A stretch of DNA of 64,000 nucleotides from an uncultured Lachnospiraceae bacterium (GTDB taxonomy: Bacteria; Bacillota; Clostridia; Lachnospirales; Lachnospiraceae), in NCBI GenBank assembly GCA_944380185.1, contig CALWGV010000028.1:1-64000 (forward strand), written 5' to 3'. Numbering within the stretch: the stretch's first letter is position 1; each line of letters begins with the position of its first letter. The notes under the pieces were generated by a model. That model was not told the origin of the DNA. It did no database searches and was given only the letters and a program-made list of their open reading frames with translations. Positions 37,793 through 46,187 of this stretch are shown in pieces. Position numbers and translations under genes: made by a program.

Positions 37793-38617
37793 CTATTTCT
37801 GTCTGAGGATGTGCAAAAACACCCCCGCCTTCTTCAGATATCTGATCAGCTGACTCCACAGATGCACCGGCAGATACCGGGGCGGAGTAGATAAACAGAT
37901 AAAAGCCAGCCGGTAGACCGGATTGCAGCCGGATCTTTTGCCGAAAAGCTTGCGCGTTGTCAGCCCTTCATACTGATTATCTCCTGTGGCTCCTTCATCG
38001 AAGGAGTAGGTAAGTTCAGACGAGCATCGAATCTTCACGCCTTTGCGCCAGGCGCGAATCGTAAATTCAAAATCAGAAAAATACTGGGGCAAGAGCTTCG
38101 GGTGCATGCCACCGGTCTTTTTCCAGATCTCCACTGTCAGAAATAAGCTCCGAGTCGACGCGCAGTTGCCCTCGCTGTCCGGAGGCAGCAGATAGCCCGT
38201 CCCATCCCGGAATGAATGGTTAAATATTCCGTCCAAATGCCTGCATTCTCTCATTCCATAGCCGCAGCCGGCAATCATCGTCCCGGGATACTTTTCCAGA
38301 AGACCGATCCCCTTCTCAATATAATCCGAAGGGTATTCCGTATCGTCATTGGTAATCAGCACCCCATCCTCATCGGCGGCATGCTCCCGTACCCACTCAT
38401 AGGCTTTCTGCAGAGCGCCGGCCCACCAGAGATTGCCGTCTCCCCGGATAATGGTGCTCTCCGGCAAATGATCCATTACCATCTGTGACGTCCCGTCTGT
38501 GGAGCCGTCATCCACAAAGATCAGATGAATATCCTTATAGGTCTGCCTGCACAGGCTAGCGACAAATTTTTCGGTGATTTTGCAGCGGTTGTGAGCCGCC
38601 GTCACAACATGAATCAT
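37793..38617 (-). CDS. GT2 family glycosyltransferase (rhamnosyltransferase-like)
   Basis: A 274-residue GT2. IHVVTAAHNRCKIT, FVDDGSTDGT and LITNDDTEYPSDY (the NDD metal motif) mark the donor side. GDGNLWWAGALQKAYEW and PQYFSDFEFTIRAWRKG resemble the WbbL-like rhamnosyltransferase group, which would fit the rfbC gene of this unit. ATGA overlap with the GT4 gene upstream in transcription. No helices. The donor assignment (dTDP-rhamnose) is inference. Confidence 0.82.
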   Translation of the reverse strand: MIHVVTAAHNRCKITEKFVASLCRQTYKDIHLIFVDDGSTDGTSQMVMDHLPESTIIRGDGNLWWAGALQKAYEWVREHAADEDGVLITNDDTEYPSDYIEKGIGLLEKYPGTMIAGCGYGMRECRHLDGIFNHSFRDGTGYLLPPDSEGNCASTRSLFLTVEIWKKTGGMHPKLLPQYFSDFEFTIRAWRKGVKIRCSSELTYSFDEGATGDNQYEGLTTRKLFGKRSGCNPVYRLAFICLSTPPRYLPVHLWSQLIRYLKKAGVFLHILRQK

Positions 38618-39690
38618 AGGCGGTCGATCACCTCTCTGTGTTTTTTTACTACATTGTCAAGCGTATAAGGCCGAATTTTTTGCAGATTATTTTCCGATAT
38701 TCTGCTGCGCAGGTCAGAGGCACTGAGCAGGCGGTCCAGGGCAGCGGTCAGCTCCCCGACACTTTCCGTTTTAACGACAAACCCGTTTCTTTCATTCTCA
38801 ATCAGCTCGCAGGCTGCAATACAGCGATCTGTGGAGATCACCGGCAGACCGCAGGCCATAGCCTCATTGATGACTAATCCCCAGATGTCCTCCCTGGTCG
38901 GCAGAACAAAGAGATCCGCCGCCTTATAGTACTGGAATACCTGCTCCTTGGGGAGAAAACCTCTGATCTGCACATCGGTCAATCCCAGTTTTTCTATCTG
39001 GGTTCGATAAGCCTCTTCCAGATCTCCGCCGCCGATCAGCACCAGCTGACCGTCGGCAGCTTTGCGCGCCCAGGCCTCCAGCAGAATGTCGATGCCTTTT
39101 CTGGGAATAAACTGGCCGATAAACAGCACCATAGGCTTTACCCCAAGCCCCAGTGCCAGACGGATGTCTTGTTTCTCTTTCTCCGCCACGGGAGCACTCA
39201 GAATATCCCCTTCTTCCAGAGAAGTAAAAGGATGAAAATAAATATTTTCCTTCTTCGCACCATAATGCAGGAAGTATTTTTCCGCATAATGTCCGCTGGC
39301 AAAGCAAGCTCTGGCATGGGAAATATAGCAGCGCTTGACCAGATCCTTCAGCCAGTGAGGACGAATGAAGGCGCCGTCGCAGTTGACAATATAGGGAACT
39401 CCCTTTCGGATGCAGGAGCGCATCAGCCGACCTGCATTTGGGTTGTTATAATCATAGGCCAGAGCGAGATCGTACTCTTTAAGACTGCGCAGACATCGCT
39501 TAAAGGCCTCCTGATTTTCGCGAGTATTCAGCACGCGAAAGGCTGGATTGCGCACAAACCACTGGGCGCTGCGGCTCTGATCTTCAATGAACTCGAAGAA
39601 TACGTCCGTCTGATAATATTGTCCCAGCCGTTCAAATACGGCCGCCCGATAGGGAGCCGGATAACTGGAAACGATCAGCAGTCTTTTCAT
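38614..39690 (-). CDS. GT4 family glycosyltransferase
   Basis: A 358-residue GT-B enzyme. LLIVSSYPAPYRAAVF opens it, IGQFIPRKGIDILLEAW begins the donor domain, and PTREDIWGLVINEAMACGLP holds the E-x7-E motif, followed by STDRCIAACELI. GGAGGAGCAGAA precedes ATG 39690, and ATGA overlaps the acyltransferase stop. The downstream GT2 start also overlaps by ATGA, so three successive genes are translationally coupled. It is a cytoplasmic repeat-unit transferase of unknown specificity. Confidence 0.88.
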   Translation of the reverse strand: MKRLLIVSSYPAPYRAAVFERLGQYYQTDVFFEFIEDQSRSAQWFVRNPAFRVLNTRENQEAFKRCLRSLKEYDLALAYDYNNPNAGRLMRSCIRKGVPYIVNCDGAFIRPHWLKDLVKRCYISHARACFASGHYAEKYFLHYGAKKENIYFHPFTSLEEGDILSAPVAEKEKQDIRLALGLGVKPMVLFIGQFIPRKGIDILLEAWARKAADGQLVLIGGGDLEEAYRTQIEKLGLTDVQIRGFLPKEQVFQYYKAADLFVLPTREDIWGLVINEAMACGLPVISTDRCIAACELIENERNGFVVKTESVGELTAALDRLLSASDLRSRISENNLQKIRPYTLDNVVKKHREVIDRL

Positions 39691-40331
39691 TTCTGCTCCT
39701 CCATATACTGCAGAAATGCCTGCACATCCGTCACCAGGGGAGCAAATTTCTCGATTTCCTCATCACTCTTCTCCCACCATCTGGTCGCCAAAAGCCTTTC
39801 TATAGTCTCATCGTCAAATCTCTTTCGGATCATCCTAGCCGGGTTGCCCGCCCAGATTTCATATGGCCCCACATCCTTGGTCACCACGGCTCCCATGCCG
39901 ATTACCGCACCGTCGGCTATCGTTACTCCCGCCTTAATCAATACATTGGTACCAATCCAGACATCATTTCCGATCGTCGTCTGCTTGAAAATTTCAAACT
40001 CATGGCGGGCAAAATTTTTCTTAAAGACATTCTCCCATTTGTGAAAAGTGGAGGAGGTGGAAACCCAGTCCAGGGGATGGCTGGTCCCCCCGATATCACA
40101 GCCGCCGCCGATAGACGTAAAATTGCCGATAGAGGCATTGGTGACAAAACCGTTTCTCCCCACGTAAGAATACCTCCCTATGCTGCTGCGGTAGAAACGG
40201 GTGCCGCTGTGAATCGCCGCATGAGGATCCACCTGTGCATCCGATAAAAGCGCCAGGAGCGATATTTTTGTACAAAAAAGGCGTTTGGGCAGCCCCAATA
40301 TGTTGCGAAGCAGAATAAACAGTCGTCTCAT
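39687..40331 (-). CDS. Left-handed beta-helix acyltransferase (CatB-like)
   Basis: A 214-residue hexapeptide-repeat enzyme. Repeats run from about residue 32 (VDPHAAIHSGTRFY) to 170, with FTSIGGGCDIGGTSHPLDW carrying the likely catalytic His as in xenobiotic/CatB-type acetyltransferases, and DVWIGTNVLIKAGVTIAD. AGNPARMIRKRF closes the helix; a charged alpha-helical tail of about 40 residues follows. AGGAGGTAGTG lies before ATG 40331; GTG 40334 is an alternative. It probably O-acetylates a repeat-unit sugar. Confidence 0.87.
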   Translation of the reverse strand: MRRLFILLRNILGLPKRLFCTKISLLALLSDAQVDPHAAIHSGTRFYRSSIGRYSYVGRNGFVTNASIGNFTSIGGGCDIGGTSHPLDWVSTSSTFHKWENVFKKNFARHEFEIFKQTTIGNDVWIGTNVLIKAGVTIADGAVIGMGAVVTKDVGPYEIWAGNPARMIRKRFDDETIERLLATRWWEKSDEEIEKFAPLVTDVQAFLQYMEEQK

Positions 40332-40352
40332 CACTACCTCCTATACCAGCGC

Positions 40353-41231
40353 CTAGGCCTTCAGATCACGGGAATCCTTCAAGGGCGCCAGACCCTCTTG
40401 ATATTCGTAAAGCTTTGCATCCACCAGGAAGCGATACCAGTACCCCTGCAGAAAATGGTAGATCAGTCCCGCCTTTCCATCCAGGAACCCAAGCCGGATG
40501 AAATAGCGGTAGATGAAATACCAGTGGGCCCGCCTCATGAGGGGCGTCTTATAATAAAACATATATTTGATCCAGCGCTTTCTCTCCGCCTGGCTGCCAA
40601 AAAGTCTAGGGCGAATGACATCGTTTTCCGCCAGCTGCCTCTGTTTCTCCAGATAATCCGCGACTTCCCGGTCAGAGTACCAGTTGTGTTTCTGTATCCA
40701 CCAGGCGATATCCTTGGTATTGTTATCGATAAAATCGCAGGAAAACTGTACTGCCCTGCCCTCCTTCAGAAGAATGTGCTCATCCATCAGCGTCTGCTCA
40801 CATTCTCCCTTTCCCGTCCGGAAGATTCGAAGTACCCAGGTAGGATATATTCCCCCATGGGCAATAAAGCGTCCCAAAAAGTAGATGCGGCGTTTCAGCT
40901 CGACCCCCGTCACCTCCGCAGGCAGTTCATCCAGACGTTTTTCGATCTCCTGCGCCAGCTCCGGCATCAGCTCTTCATCCGCATCCATTCGCATGGTCCA
41001 TGCCGTCGTAATCTGCGTATGCTCAAGTGCCCAGTTGAATTGTGTCGCATAGTTCACCCACGGGTTTTCATACACATCGGCCCCCAATTCACGGGCCAGC
41101 GCCACTGTGGAATCCGTGCTGTAGCTGTCCACTACCACAAAACGGCTGGCTATACCGCGAAAGGATTCGATACATTTCCTCAGATTATTTTCCTCGTTTT
41201 TGGTCATGATAACCACAGTCAGATCCGCCAT
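40353..41231 (-). CDS. GT2 family glycosyltransferase (WaaE/KdtX-like)
   Basis: A 292-residue GT2. LTVVIMTKNEENNLRKC, VVDSYSTDSTVAL and WTMRMDADEELMP (acidic site near residue 85) match the WaaE-type subgroup, which uses hexose donors. FLGRFIAHGGIYPTW and the Arg-rich C-terminal half with HWYFIYRYF suggest membrane-surface contact without true helices. GAGGAAGAATT precedes ATG 41231. It sits 21 bp after the acyltransferase start region. Specificity is unknown. Confidence 0.86.
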   Translation of the reverse strand: MADLTVVIMTKNEENNLRKCIESFRGIASRFVVVDSYSTDSTVALARELGADVYENPWVNYATQFNWALEHTQITTAWTMRMDADEELMPELAQEIEKRLDELPAEVTGVELKRRIYFLGRFIAHGGIYPTWVLRIFRTGKGECEQTLMDEHILLKEGRAVQFSCDFIDNNTKDIAWWIQKHNWYSDREVADYLEKQRQLAENDVIRPRLFGSQAERKRWIKYMFYYKTPLMRRAHWYFIYRYFIRLGFLDGKAGLIYHFLQGYWYRFLVDAKLYEYQEGLAPLKDSRDLKA

Positions 41232-41245
41232 AATTCTTCCTCATT

Positions 41246-41995
41246 TTAGGATAAAATAAATTTTCCCAGTTCCATCGCCACAGCCTCCAGCAAATAAAGT
41301 CTGCTGTATCCGTTCTGACGGTAGATGCGATATTTCAGTTTCATCCTTTTCCATGCGTCCTTCAGACTCTTTTTATTGCTGGCTCCCCCCAGACGATAAT
41401 TGGCCAATACCTTGTTTACAACAACCACACGGCGATGATCCTTTCGAATCTTCAGAAGCACGTCAAGATCGTCGTAAACAGACTGACAGGGATAATGATA
41501 GATTTCATACATTTCCCGCGTGATAAACGTAGTCGGATGATTCCAATCCCTGGTCGTGATATAGTGTTTGCGCAGCCGCGCTCTCTTGATTCCTGTATTT
41601 CCATTTCGCAGAATCATCCGCAGATCTGCATACATCATATCAAAGGGCGACCGCTCATAGGTGCTCGCCACAGTCTCTACTGCATCCCTTTCGTACCAGT
41701 CGTCACTGTTAATCATTCCCACGATAGTGCCGGTACACCTGGCGATCCCCTTGTTCATGGCATCGTAAATTCCCCGGTCAGGCTCCGATACCACCAAAAA
41801 AGGGATATTCTTTTCCGCAAAAAGCGGACGATATTCCTCCAAAATATCCAATGTGCGGTCGGTGGACCCGCCGTCCATGACAATATACTCCTTGCAGGAC
41901 CGCGTCTGATTCAAAACGGATTCAATGGTATCTCTTATCGTTTTTTCGCTGTTATAGGATACGGTCACTATGCTGACGGTAATTTCACTGTTCAT
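41246..41995 (-). CDS. GT2 family glycosyltransferase (WcaA-like)
   Basis: A 249-residue GT2, short and without a tail. VSIVTVSYNSEKTI, YIVMDGGSTDRTLDI and GMINSDDWYERDA are the donor and metal motifs, and EPDRGIYDAMNKGI is the subgroup marker. ATG 41995 with AGGAGAGAAAG was chosen; an ATG five codons upstream also exists. The start overlaps the end of the initiating transferase gene by 11 bp. Its position right after that gene suggests it may add the second sugar, which is inference from gene order. Confidence 0.86.
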   Translation of the reverse strand: MNSEITVSIVTVSYNSEKTIRDTIESVLNQTRSCKEYIVMDGGSTDRTLDILEEYRPLFAEKNIPFLVVSEPDRGIYDAMNKGIARCTGTIVGMINSDDWYERDAVETVASTYERSPFDMMYADLRMILRNGNTGIKRARLRKHYITTRDWNHPTTFITREMYEIYHYPCQSVYDDLDVLLKIRKDHRRVVVVNKVLANYRLGGASNKKSLKDAWKRMKLKYRIYRQNGYSRLYLLEAVAMELGKFILS

Positions 41996-43394
41996 CTTTC
42001 TCTCCTGCATGATACATCTTTTCAGAGGCAGAAGCCGTAAAACCTTCCGTGCTCTCCTTCATAAACATAACTTTTATGGTCATCAGCATCAGCTTCAGAT
42101 CCAGAAGCACGGAATAATTCTCAATATACATCAGGTCCAGCTTCAGCTTGTCGTAAGCAGTGGTGTTATACTTGCCATAGATCTGCGCATACCCTGTCAG
42201 ACCGCCTTTCACCTTCAGCCGATAGCAAAACTCAGGGATTTCCCTGGTATACTCCTCCACATGCTCGACTCGTTCCGGTCTGGGCCCCACAATACTCATA
42301 TCCCCCCGAAAAATATCGAACAGCTGCGGTAGCTCATCCAGGCGAGTGGCCCGGATTACCCGGCCTACCGGCGTGATCCGGGGGTCTCTCTCTGTGGCCG
42401 GCACGGAATGTCCGTCTTTTTCCGCATCCACGATCATGCTGCGGAACTTCGTAATCATAAATACCTTGCCGCCCATAGTCACCCTGGCCTGTCTGAAAAA
42501 GACCGGCCCTCCGTCATACAGTTTGATGGCAATGGCCGTAATCAGCATAAAAGGGGATGCCACCAATATTCCTATACCGGATATCAAAAGGTCCAGTATT
42601 CTCTTGGCCAATTTCTGTTCAATGGAGAGACCTGAATTTCTCGCCAGCAAAAGAGGCGTATCGAAGAAATGGAGATTCTCCGCATTACCCAGAATAATAT
42701 CCGATATGTTAGGCGCTACATAGACACGAATGGCCGCCCCATAGCAGAATTTTACCAGCCTGTTGCGCAGATGCACATTGACGTCCAGAAGTACTACGCC
42801 CTGATACTGACAAATCTTCTCTGTCAGCGTATCATAACCGGCATCCTGATTGATTTTCTCGCCGATTCTGTACTTTTCCTTCATCCCATTCATCTTTTCC
42901 GCCAGGATATCTGCCGACTCCGGATAATCGCCGTAGATCATCAGCAGACTGCGAGGAGGAAACAGATGGTCATATATGCCGGTCAGCAGCCAGGCGAAAA
43001 AAGCGATGCCGCAGATTTGGGCTGCCGTCGCCGCAAGAAGCCAGCCCGGACTGATCAGTCTCCCCGTCACCAGATAAGTATTGCGGGAAAGAAGGACAAT
43101 TACCAGATATTCCACTACATTGGTGCCGATTAACGCAATGGACTGAGACAGCGTCAAATTGCCCGGTTTCTGATAACCAATCTTAAAGCCGCCGTACACC
43201 TGCGTAAACAAAAGAAGAATAACCAGATACAGACCTAAGATCACCCAGTTTCCGCGCATGGCAAAAGACTGATCTATCTCAGAATTATAATATTTGTCCC
43301 ATACTATGGAAAATACTGCCGTCTGGAAAAATGCGATCCAGATCATACCGCAAAAGCGAAATATCCGCTTATATTTCTCATTCTTTACCGTCAT
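41985..43394 (-). CDS. Initiating polyprenyl-phosphate sugar-phosphate transferase (WbaP/CpsE-like)
   Basis: A 469-residue protein that should start repeat-unit synthesis by moving a sugar-1-phosphate from a UDP-sugar to undecaprenyl phosphate. It has about four N-terminal helices, a CoA-binding-like middle, and a C-terminal catalytic domain (about 255-440): the re-entrant helix around KRILDLLISGIGILVASP, then GPVFFRQARVTMGG, KFRSMIVDAEKDG, DELPQLFDIFRGDMS, IVGPRPERVEH and GGLTGYAQIYG. ATG 43394 with AAGAGGTAAGC was chosen; ATG 43451, 57 bases upstream, has only a weak site. It follows the Wzz-like gene. The sugar (galactose or glucose in relatives) cannot be read. Confidence 0.88.
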   Translation of the reverse strand: MTVKNEKYKRIFRFCGMIWIAFFQTAVFSIVWDKYYNSEIDQSFAMRGNWVILGLYLVILLLFTQVYGGFKIGYQKPGNLTLSQSIALIGTNVVEYLVIVLLSRNTYLVTGRLISPGWLLAATAAQICGIAFFAWLLTGIYDHLFPPRSLLMIYGDYPESADILAEKMNGMKEKYRIGEKINQDAGYDTLTEKICQYQGVVLLDVNVHLRNRLVKFCYGAAIRVYVAPNISDIILGNAENLHFFDTPLLLARNSGLSIEQKLAKRILDLLISGIGILVASPFMLITAIAIKLYDGGPVFFRQARVTMGGKVFMITKFRSMIVDAEKDGHSVPATERDPRITPVGRVIRATRLDELPQLFDIFRGDMSIVGPRPERVEHVEEYTREIPEFCYRLKVKGGLTGYAQIYGKYNTTAYDKLKLDLMYIENYSVLLDLKLMLMTIKVMFMKESTEGFTASASEKMYHAGEKDEQ

Positions 43395-43453
43395 GCTTAC
43401 CTCTTGTGTGACCGGAGCCTTTAAATCCTCATGGCAATCCGTCTTATCCATCT

Positions 43454-44512
43454 TTATTCTACAAAAATATATCCCAATACCTGCGCCTGTATCATCTCCA
43501 GGTTTGTCTGAAGTCGGCGGACAGAAGCCACATTATCTTTGTTTCTTCGGACCGTAAAGACCACCCCCTGAGACTCACGGCACTTCTCAAGCGTCTCCGG
43601 CGAACCGGCCCCATTCTCTCCTAAAACCACCGACAGCGCTTCGTCTGCCCCCTCCTTAATCGACGAGGCTATAGCCGCCAGCTGTAGTTCTGCTGAAACA
43701 GACACCAGGGAAAGTCTGCTTATCTGTCTGTCATGACACATTGCCGTGATCAAAGCCACGCATAATTTTTTCTCTTTCTCGCTCTTCTTTTTCACCGTTC
43801 CAATACAGGCAAACCGGCAGATTTCCTCCAATTCCTCATGAGAACGAATCTTTTGATCAAAAAGGATGGCGACAAAGATGAGTGCCAGCCCCAAAAATAC
43901 GCCGGCGCAGAGTATCATTAATTTCTGCCAAGTCAAAAAGTCCCGAAGCGACAGAGAAACCTGCTTCTGTGATACATCGGAATAAATAATCGTACTGCCG
44001 GAGGCATCAATCATACAAGGGGCGACCGAAGCTTCGTCCACTATATATCCCCGGATACCGGTGGCCTCCTCCATGACATCCAGCATACACTCGGCAAAAG
44101 CCTGTCCCATACAGAGCATGCGATCTTCGCCCTCGCCGATCAGCGTGATTCCATAGGACCCCATCGTATGGCCCAGCTCCAGGCTGTCCGTATCTTCATT
44201 AAATGGAGCGTATCCGTTCTCCTCCAGTATGCCGTCTACTTTTTCCATGGTGTTGCTGCTCTGAAAAATCACCATGTTTCCCTTTCCTGTTTCCTCATCC
44301 GGCGTAGGATAATACACCAGCGCACTGGCAATATAGGTATCCCTTCCAGCAGCTGCGACATTCAGCCTGTACGTATTCATCGTATCCCGATAGACCACAA
44401 TGACGCACAACACCAGCGGAATTACACAGAACCACCAGAAACGCTTCATGTTCTCCCATATTTTCCGGGGAGTGATAATATTCTCTCCTGTCCGATTCTC
44501 TTTGCTGCCCAT
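43454..44512 (-). CDS. Wzz-like chain-length protein with degenerate BY-kinase-like tail
   Basis: A 352-residue protein with Wzz/CapA topology: a helix at about 25-42, an outside domain (about 43-195) and a second helix at about 197-217. Such proteins set polymer length and partner a BY-kinase. The C-terminal 110 residues resemble the end of a CpsD/BY-kinase domain (SQGVVFTVRRNKDNVASVRR, VLGYIFVE). No Walker A motif and no Tyr cluster are present, so it should not phosphorylate. No separate kinase or phosphatase gene is in the window. AAAGGAAGCAGAT precedes ATG 44512. It sits directly before the initiating transferase gene. Confidence 0.7.
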   Translation of the reverse strand: MGSKENRTGENIITPRKIWENMKRFWWFCVIPLVLCVIVVYRDTMNTYRLNVAAAGRDTYIASALVYYPTPDEETGKGNMVIFQSSNTMEKVDGILEENGYAPFNEDTDSLELGHTMGSYGITLIGEGEDRMLCMGQAFAECMLDVMEEATGIRGYIVDEASVAPCMIDASGSTIIYSDVSQKQVSLSLRDFLTWQKLMILCAGVFLGLALIFVAILFDQKIRSHEELEEICRFACIGTVKKKSEKEKKLCVALITAMCHDRQISRLSLVSVSAELQLAAIASSIKEGADEALSVVLGENGAGSPETLEKCRESQGVVFTVRRNKDNVASVRRLQTNLEMIQAQVLGYIFVE

Positions 44513-44533
44513 ATCTGCTTCCTTTCAAAGTTT

Positions 44534-46126
44534 CTATTCCGTTTCTCCCAGTTTCACAATCACACAGTTCTCAAGCTCCAGAATGCTTCCCTCTTTAGGC
44601 CAGACTGTCATATTGTCCGCATAGCCTTCTACCTCAGCCTTCTCCTCCCTGGTCGCCACCTGGATAGGATATCCATGATAGGCAAAGAAATTGGCGATTT
44701 CCGTAGCCTGCTCGTCAAAGGCGTCCACACCCCAGTCAAACACAGAATACCAGGCCAGATTCTGCACTATCTCATATTTTTTATCGGCTTCCCCGCTGCC
44801 GTCCAGCCGGCTGAACAACTGATACTGCCAGGAATCGTTGTCCACATAGGCATAGGTATCCAGCGTACCGTAGTCCGTTATCCTGCCCACAAACACAAGC
44901 GGTTTGTCCAATGTCGCCTCCCGCTCCAGATCATAGGCCATCTGACGGCAAATGGCTGCTTCTTCCTGATATTTCATATAATCAACGTAATACCATTTAT
45001 TGGTCTCATAGACCTGATTATACAGCAGAATGAACAGAACCACAAATCCTGCTCTTTTAACCAGCCCTCTGTGGGGTTTCTGCTCAAGCCAATGAAATAC
45101 CAAAAGCATGGCAAGTCCCACCAGAATGGGGAACGTCTGCATGGTGCGGTAGGCGCCCACAGATCCCTCAATAATGCTGATCACCCAGGATATTCCCAGG
45201 ACTCCCAACAGATTTAATACGCACAGCCAGCTTTTTTTTCTGACCGAGACCCAGATGCCAAAGCAGAAGAGCACAAGCATAGCAACCCAAAACATAGCCA
45301 CTGCATAATTGACCGTGGCATTCAGTATATAATATCGCCCGAAAGTGCGTATCATGGACAGAAGCGTGGAACCGGCCTCCGGCGAAAAGAGCCAGCCTAT
45401 TTCCTTGCCGATCGAGTGCAGATAAGGCTCCACATCAATAATCCGGAGAATCAGCTGATCTATACCGTTGCGTATGAGCATTGCTGCCACAATGACAAAA
45501 CAGCTTTTCAGAAAGAGCCACCCCCACTGCCTCCCCTTTACCCCTTCTTTATCGAAGGCAAAACGGATCAGTGTATCTGCAAACAGCAGCAGCAAAAATA
45601 CTTCGGCAAAAGTCTCATAGCATCCCAACGCCAGAGTCAGCAAGCCTATAGCTCCGGCCAGCTCTCTCTTCTTCTCTCCAAACCGCAGCAAATAATAGGC
45701 CATGACCGTCATCACATAGGCCATACCAATGCCATTGTGGAGATAATATACATACACTTCATTAATCAATGAATAGGAGAGAAAAAAGCAGCCAAAAGCT
45801 GAGCAGGCGCCTACGGACAGTCTGCCCTGGGACGACTTTCTTAAAATCACTCCGATCATCAGCGTCGAAAGTCCCATCAAAACCACGCCGATAAAGTCCG
45901 TTACCAACGGCGTAAATTCTATCATACGAAATATTTTTCCCAGAACAAATATTGTCCACCGCCCCAAATGAGGCGCAAATCCCTCTACAAAGTACCGCGT
46001 CATAGCGGTATCGTCCACGCCCATGGAAGGATGCGTCCACAAATAGCCATAGCTCAGAACAGCTGTCAGGCAGAGGGGGATCCAAACTCTTTTATCCTTT
46101 ATCAGTTTTCGTATTTCTTCACACAT
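44534..46126 (-). CDS. GtrII-like membrane glucosyltransferase
   Basis: A 530-residue protein with about 11 helices. The first outside loop, SMGVDDTAMTRYF (Asp38-Asp39) and PHLGRWTIFVLGK, matches the GtrII family, which adds glucosyl groups to surface glycans from polyprenyl-phosphate glucose. A soluble outside domain (about 400-530) follows. The start is uncertain: ATG 46126 has GTGAGAG only; GTG 46135 has none. A TATAAT lies at 46145-46140 but would make the mRNA nearly leaderless. The gene lies between a YfhO gene and the Wzz-like gene. Donor sugar by family inference only. Confidence 0.72.
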   Translation of the reverse strand: MCEEIRKLIKDKRVWIPLCLTAVLSYGYLWTHPSMGVDDTAMTRYFVEGFAPHLGRWTIFVLGKIFRMIEFTPLVTDFIGVVLMGLSTLMIGVILRKSSQGRLSVGACSAFGCFFLSYSLINEVYVYYLHNGIGMAYVMTVMAYYLLRFGEKKRELAGAIGLLTLALGCYETFAEVFLLLLFADTLIRFAFDKEGVKGRQWGWLFLKSCFVIVAAMLIRNGIDQLILRIIDVEPYLHSIGKEIGWLFSPEAGSTLLSMIRTFGRYYILNATVNYAVAMFWVAMLVLFCFGIWVSVRKKSWLCVLNLLGVLGISWVISIIEGSVGAYRTMQTFPILVGLAMLLVFHWLEQKPHRGLVKRAGFVVLFILLYNQVYETNKWYYVDYMKYQEEAAICRQMAYDLEREATLDKPLVFVGRITDYGTLDTYAYVDNDSWQYQLFSRLDGSGEADKKYEIVQNLAWYSVFDWGVDAFDEQATEIANFFAYHGYPIQVATREEKAEVEGYADNMTVWPKEGSILELENCVIVKLGETE

Positions 46127-46187
46127 CTCTCTCACGCCGATTATATCCCTTTCCGCATTTTCTGATATTTATCTTTCCGGCCTGCCG

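Noticed and set aside
46140..46168. TATAAT before the GtrII-like gene as an internal promoter
   Set aside because: The transcript start would fall about 7 bases before the start codon and the -35 (ATATCA) is poor; it may be chance in an AT-rich gap.
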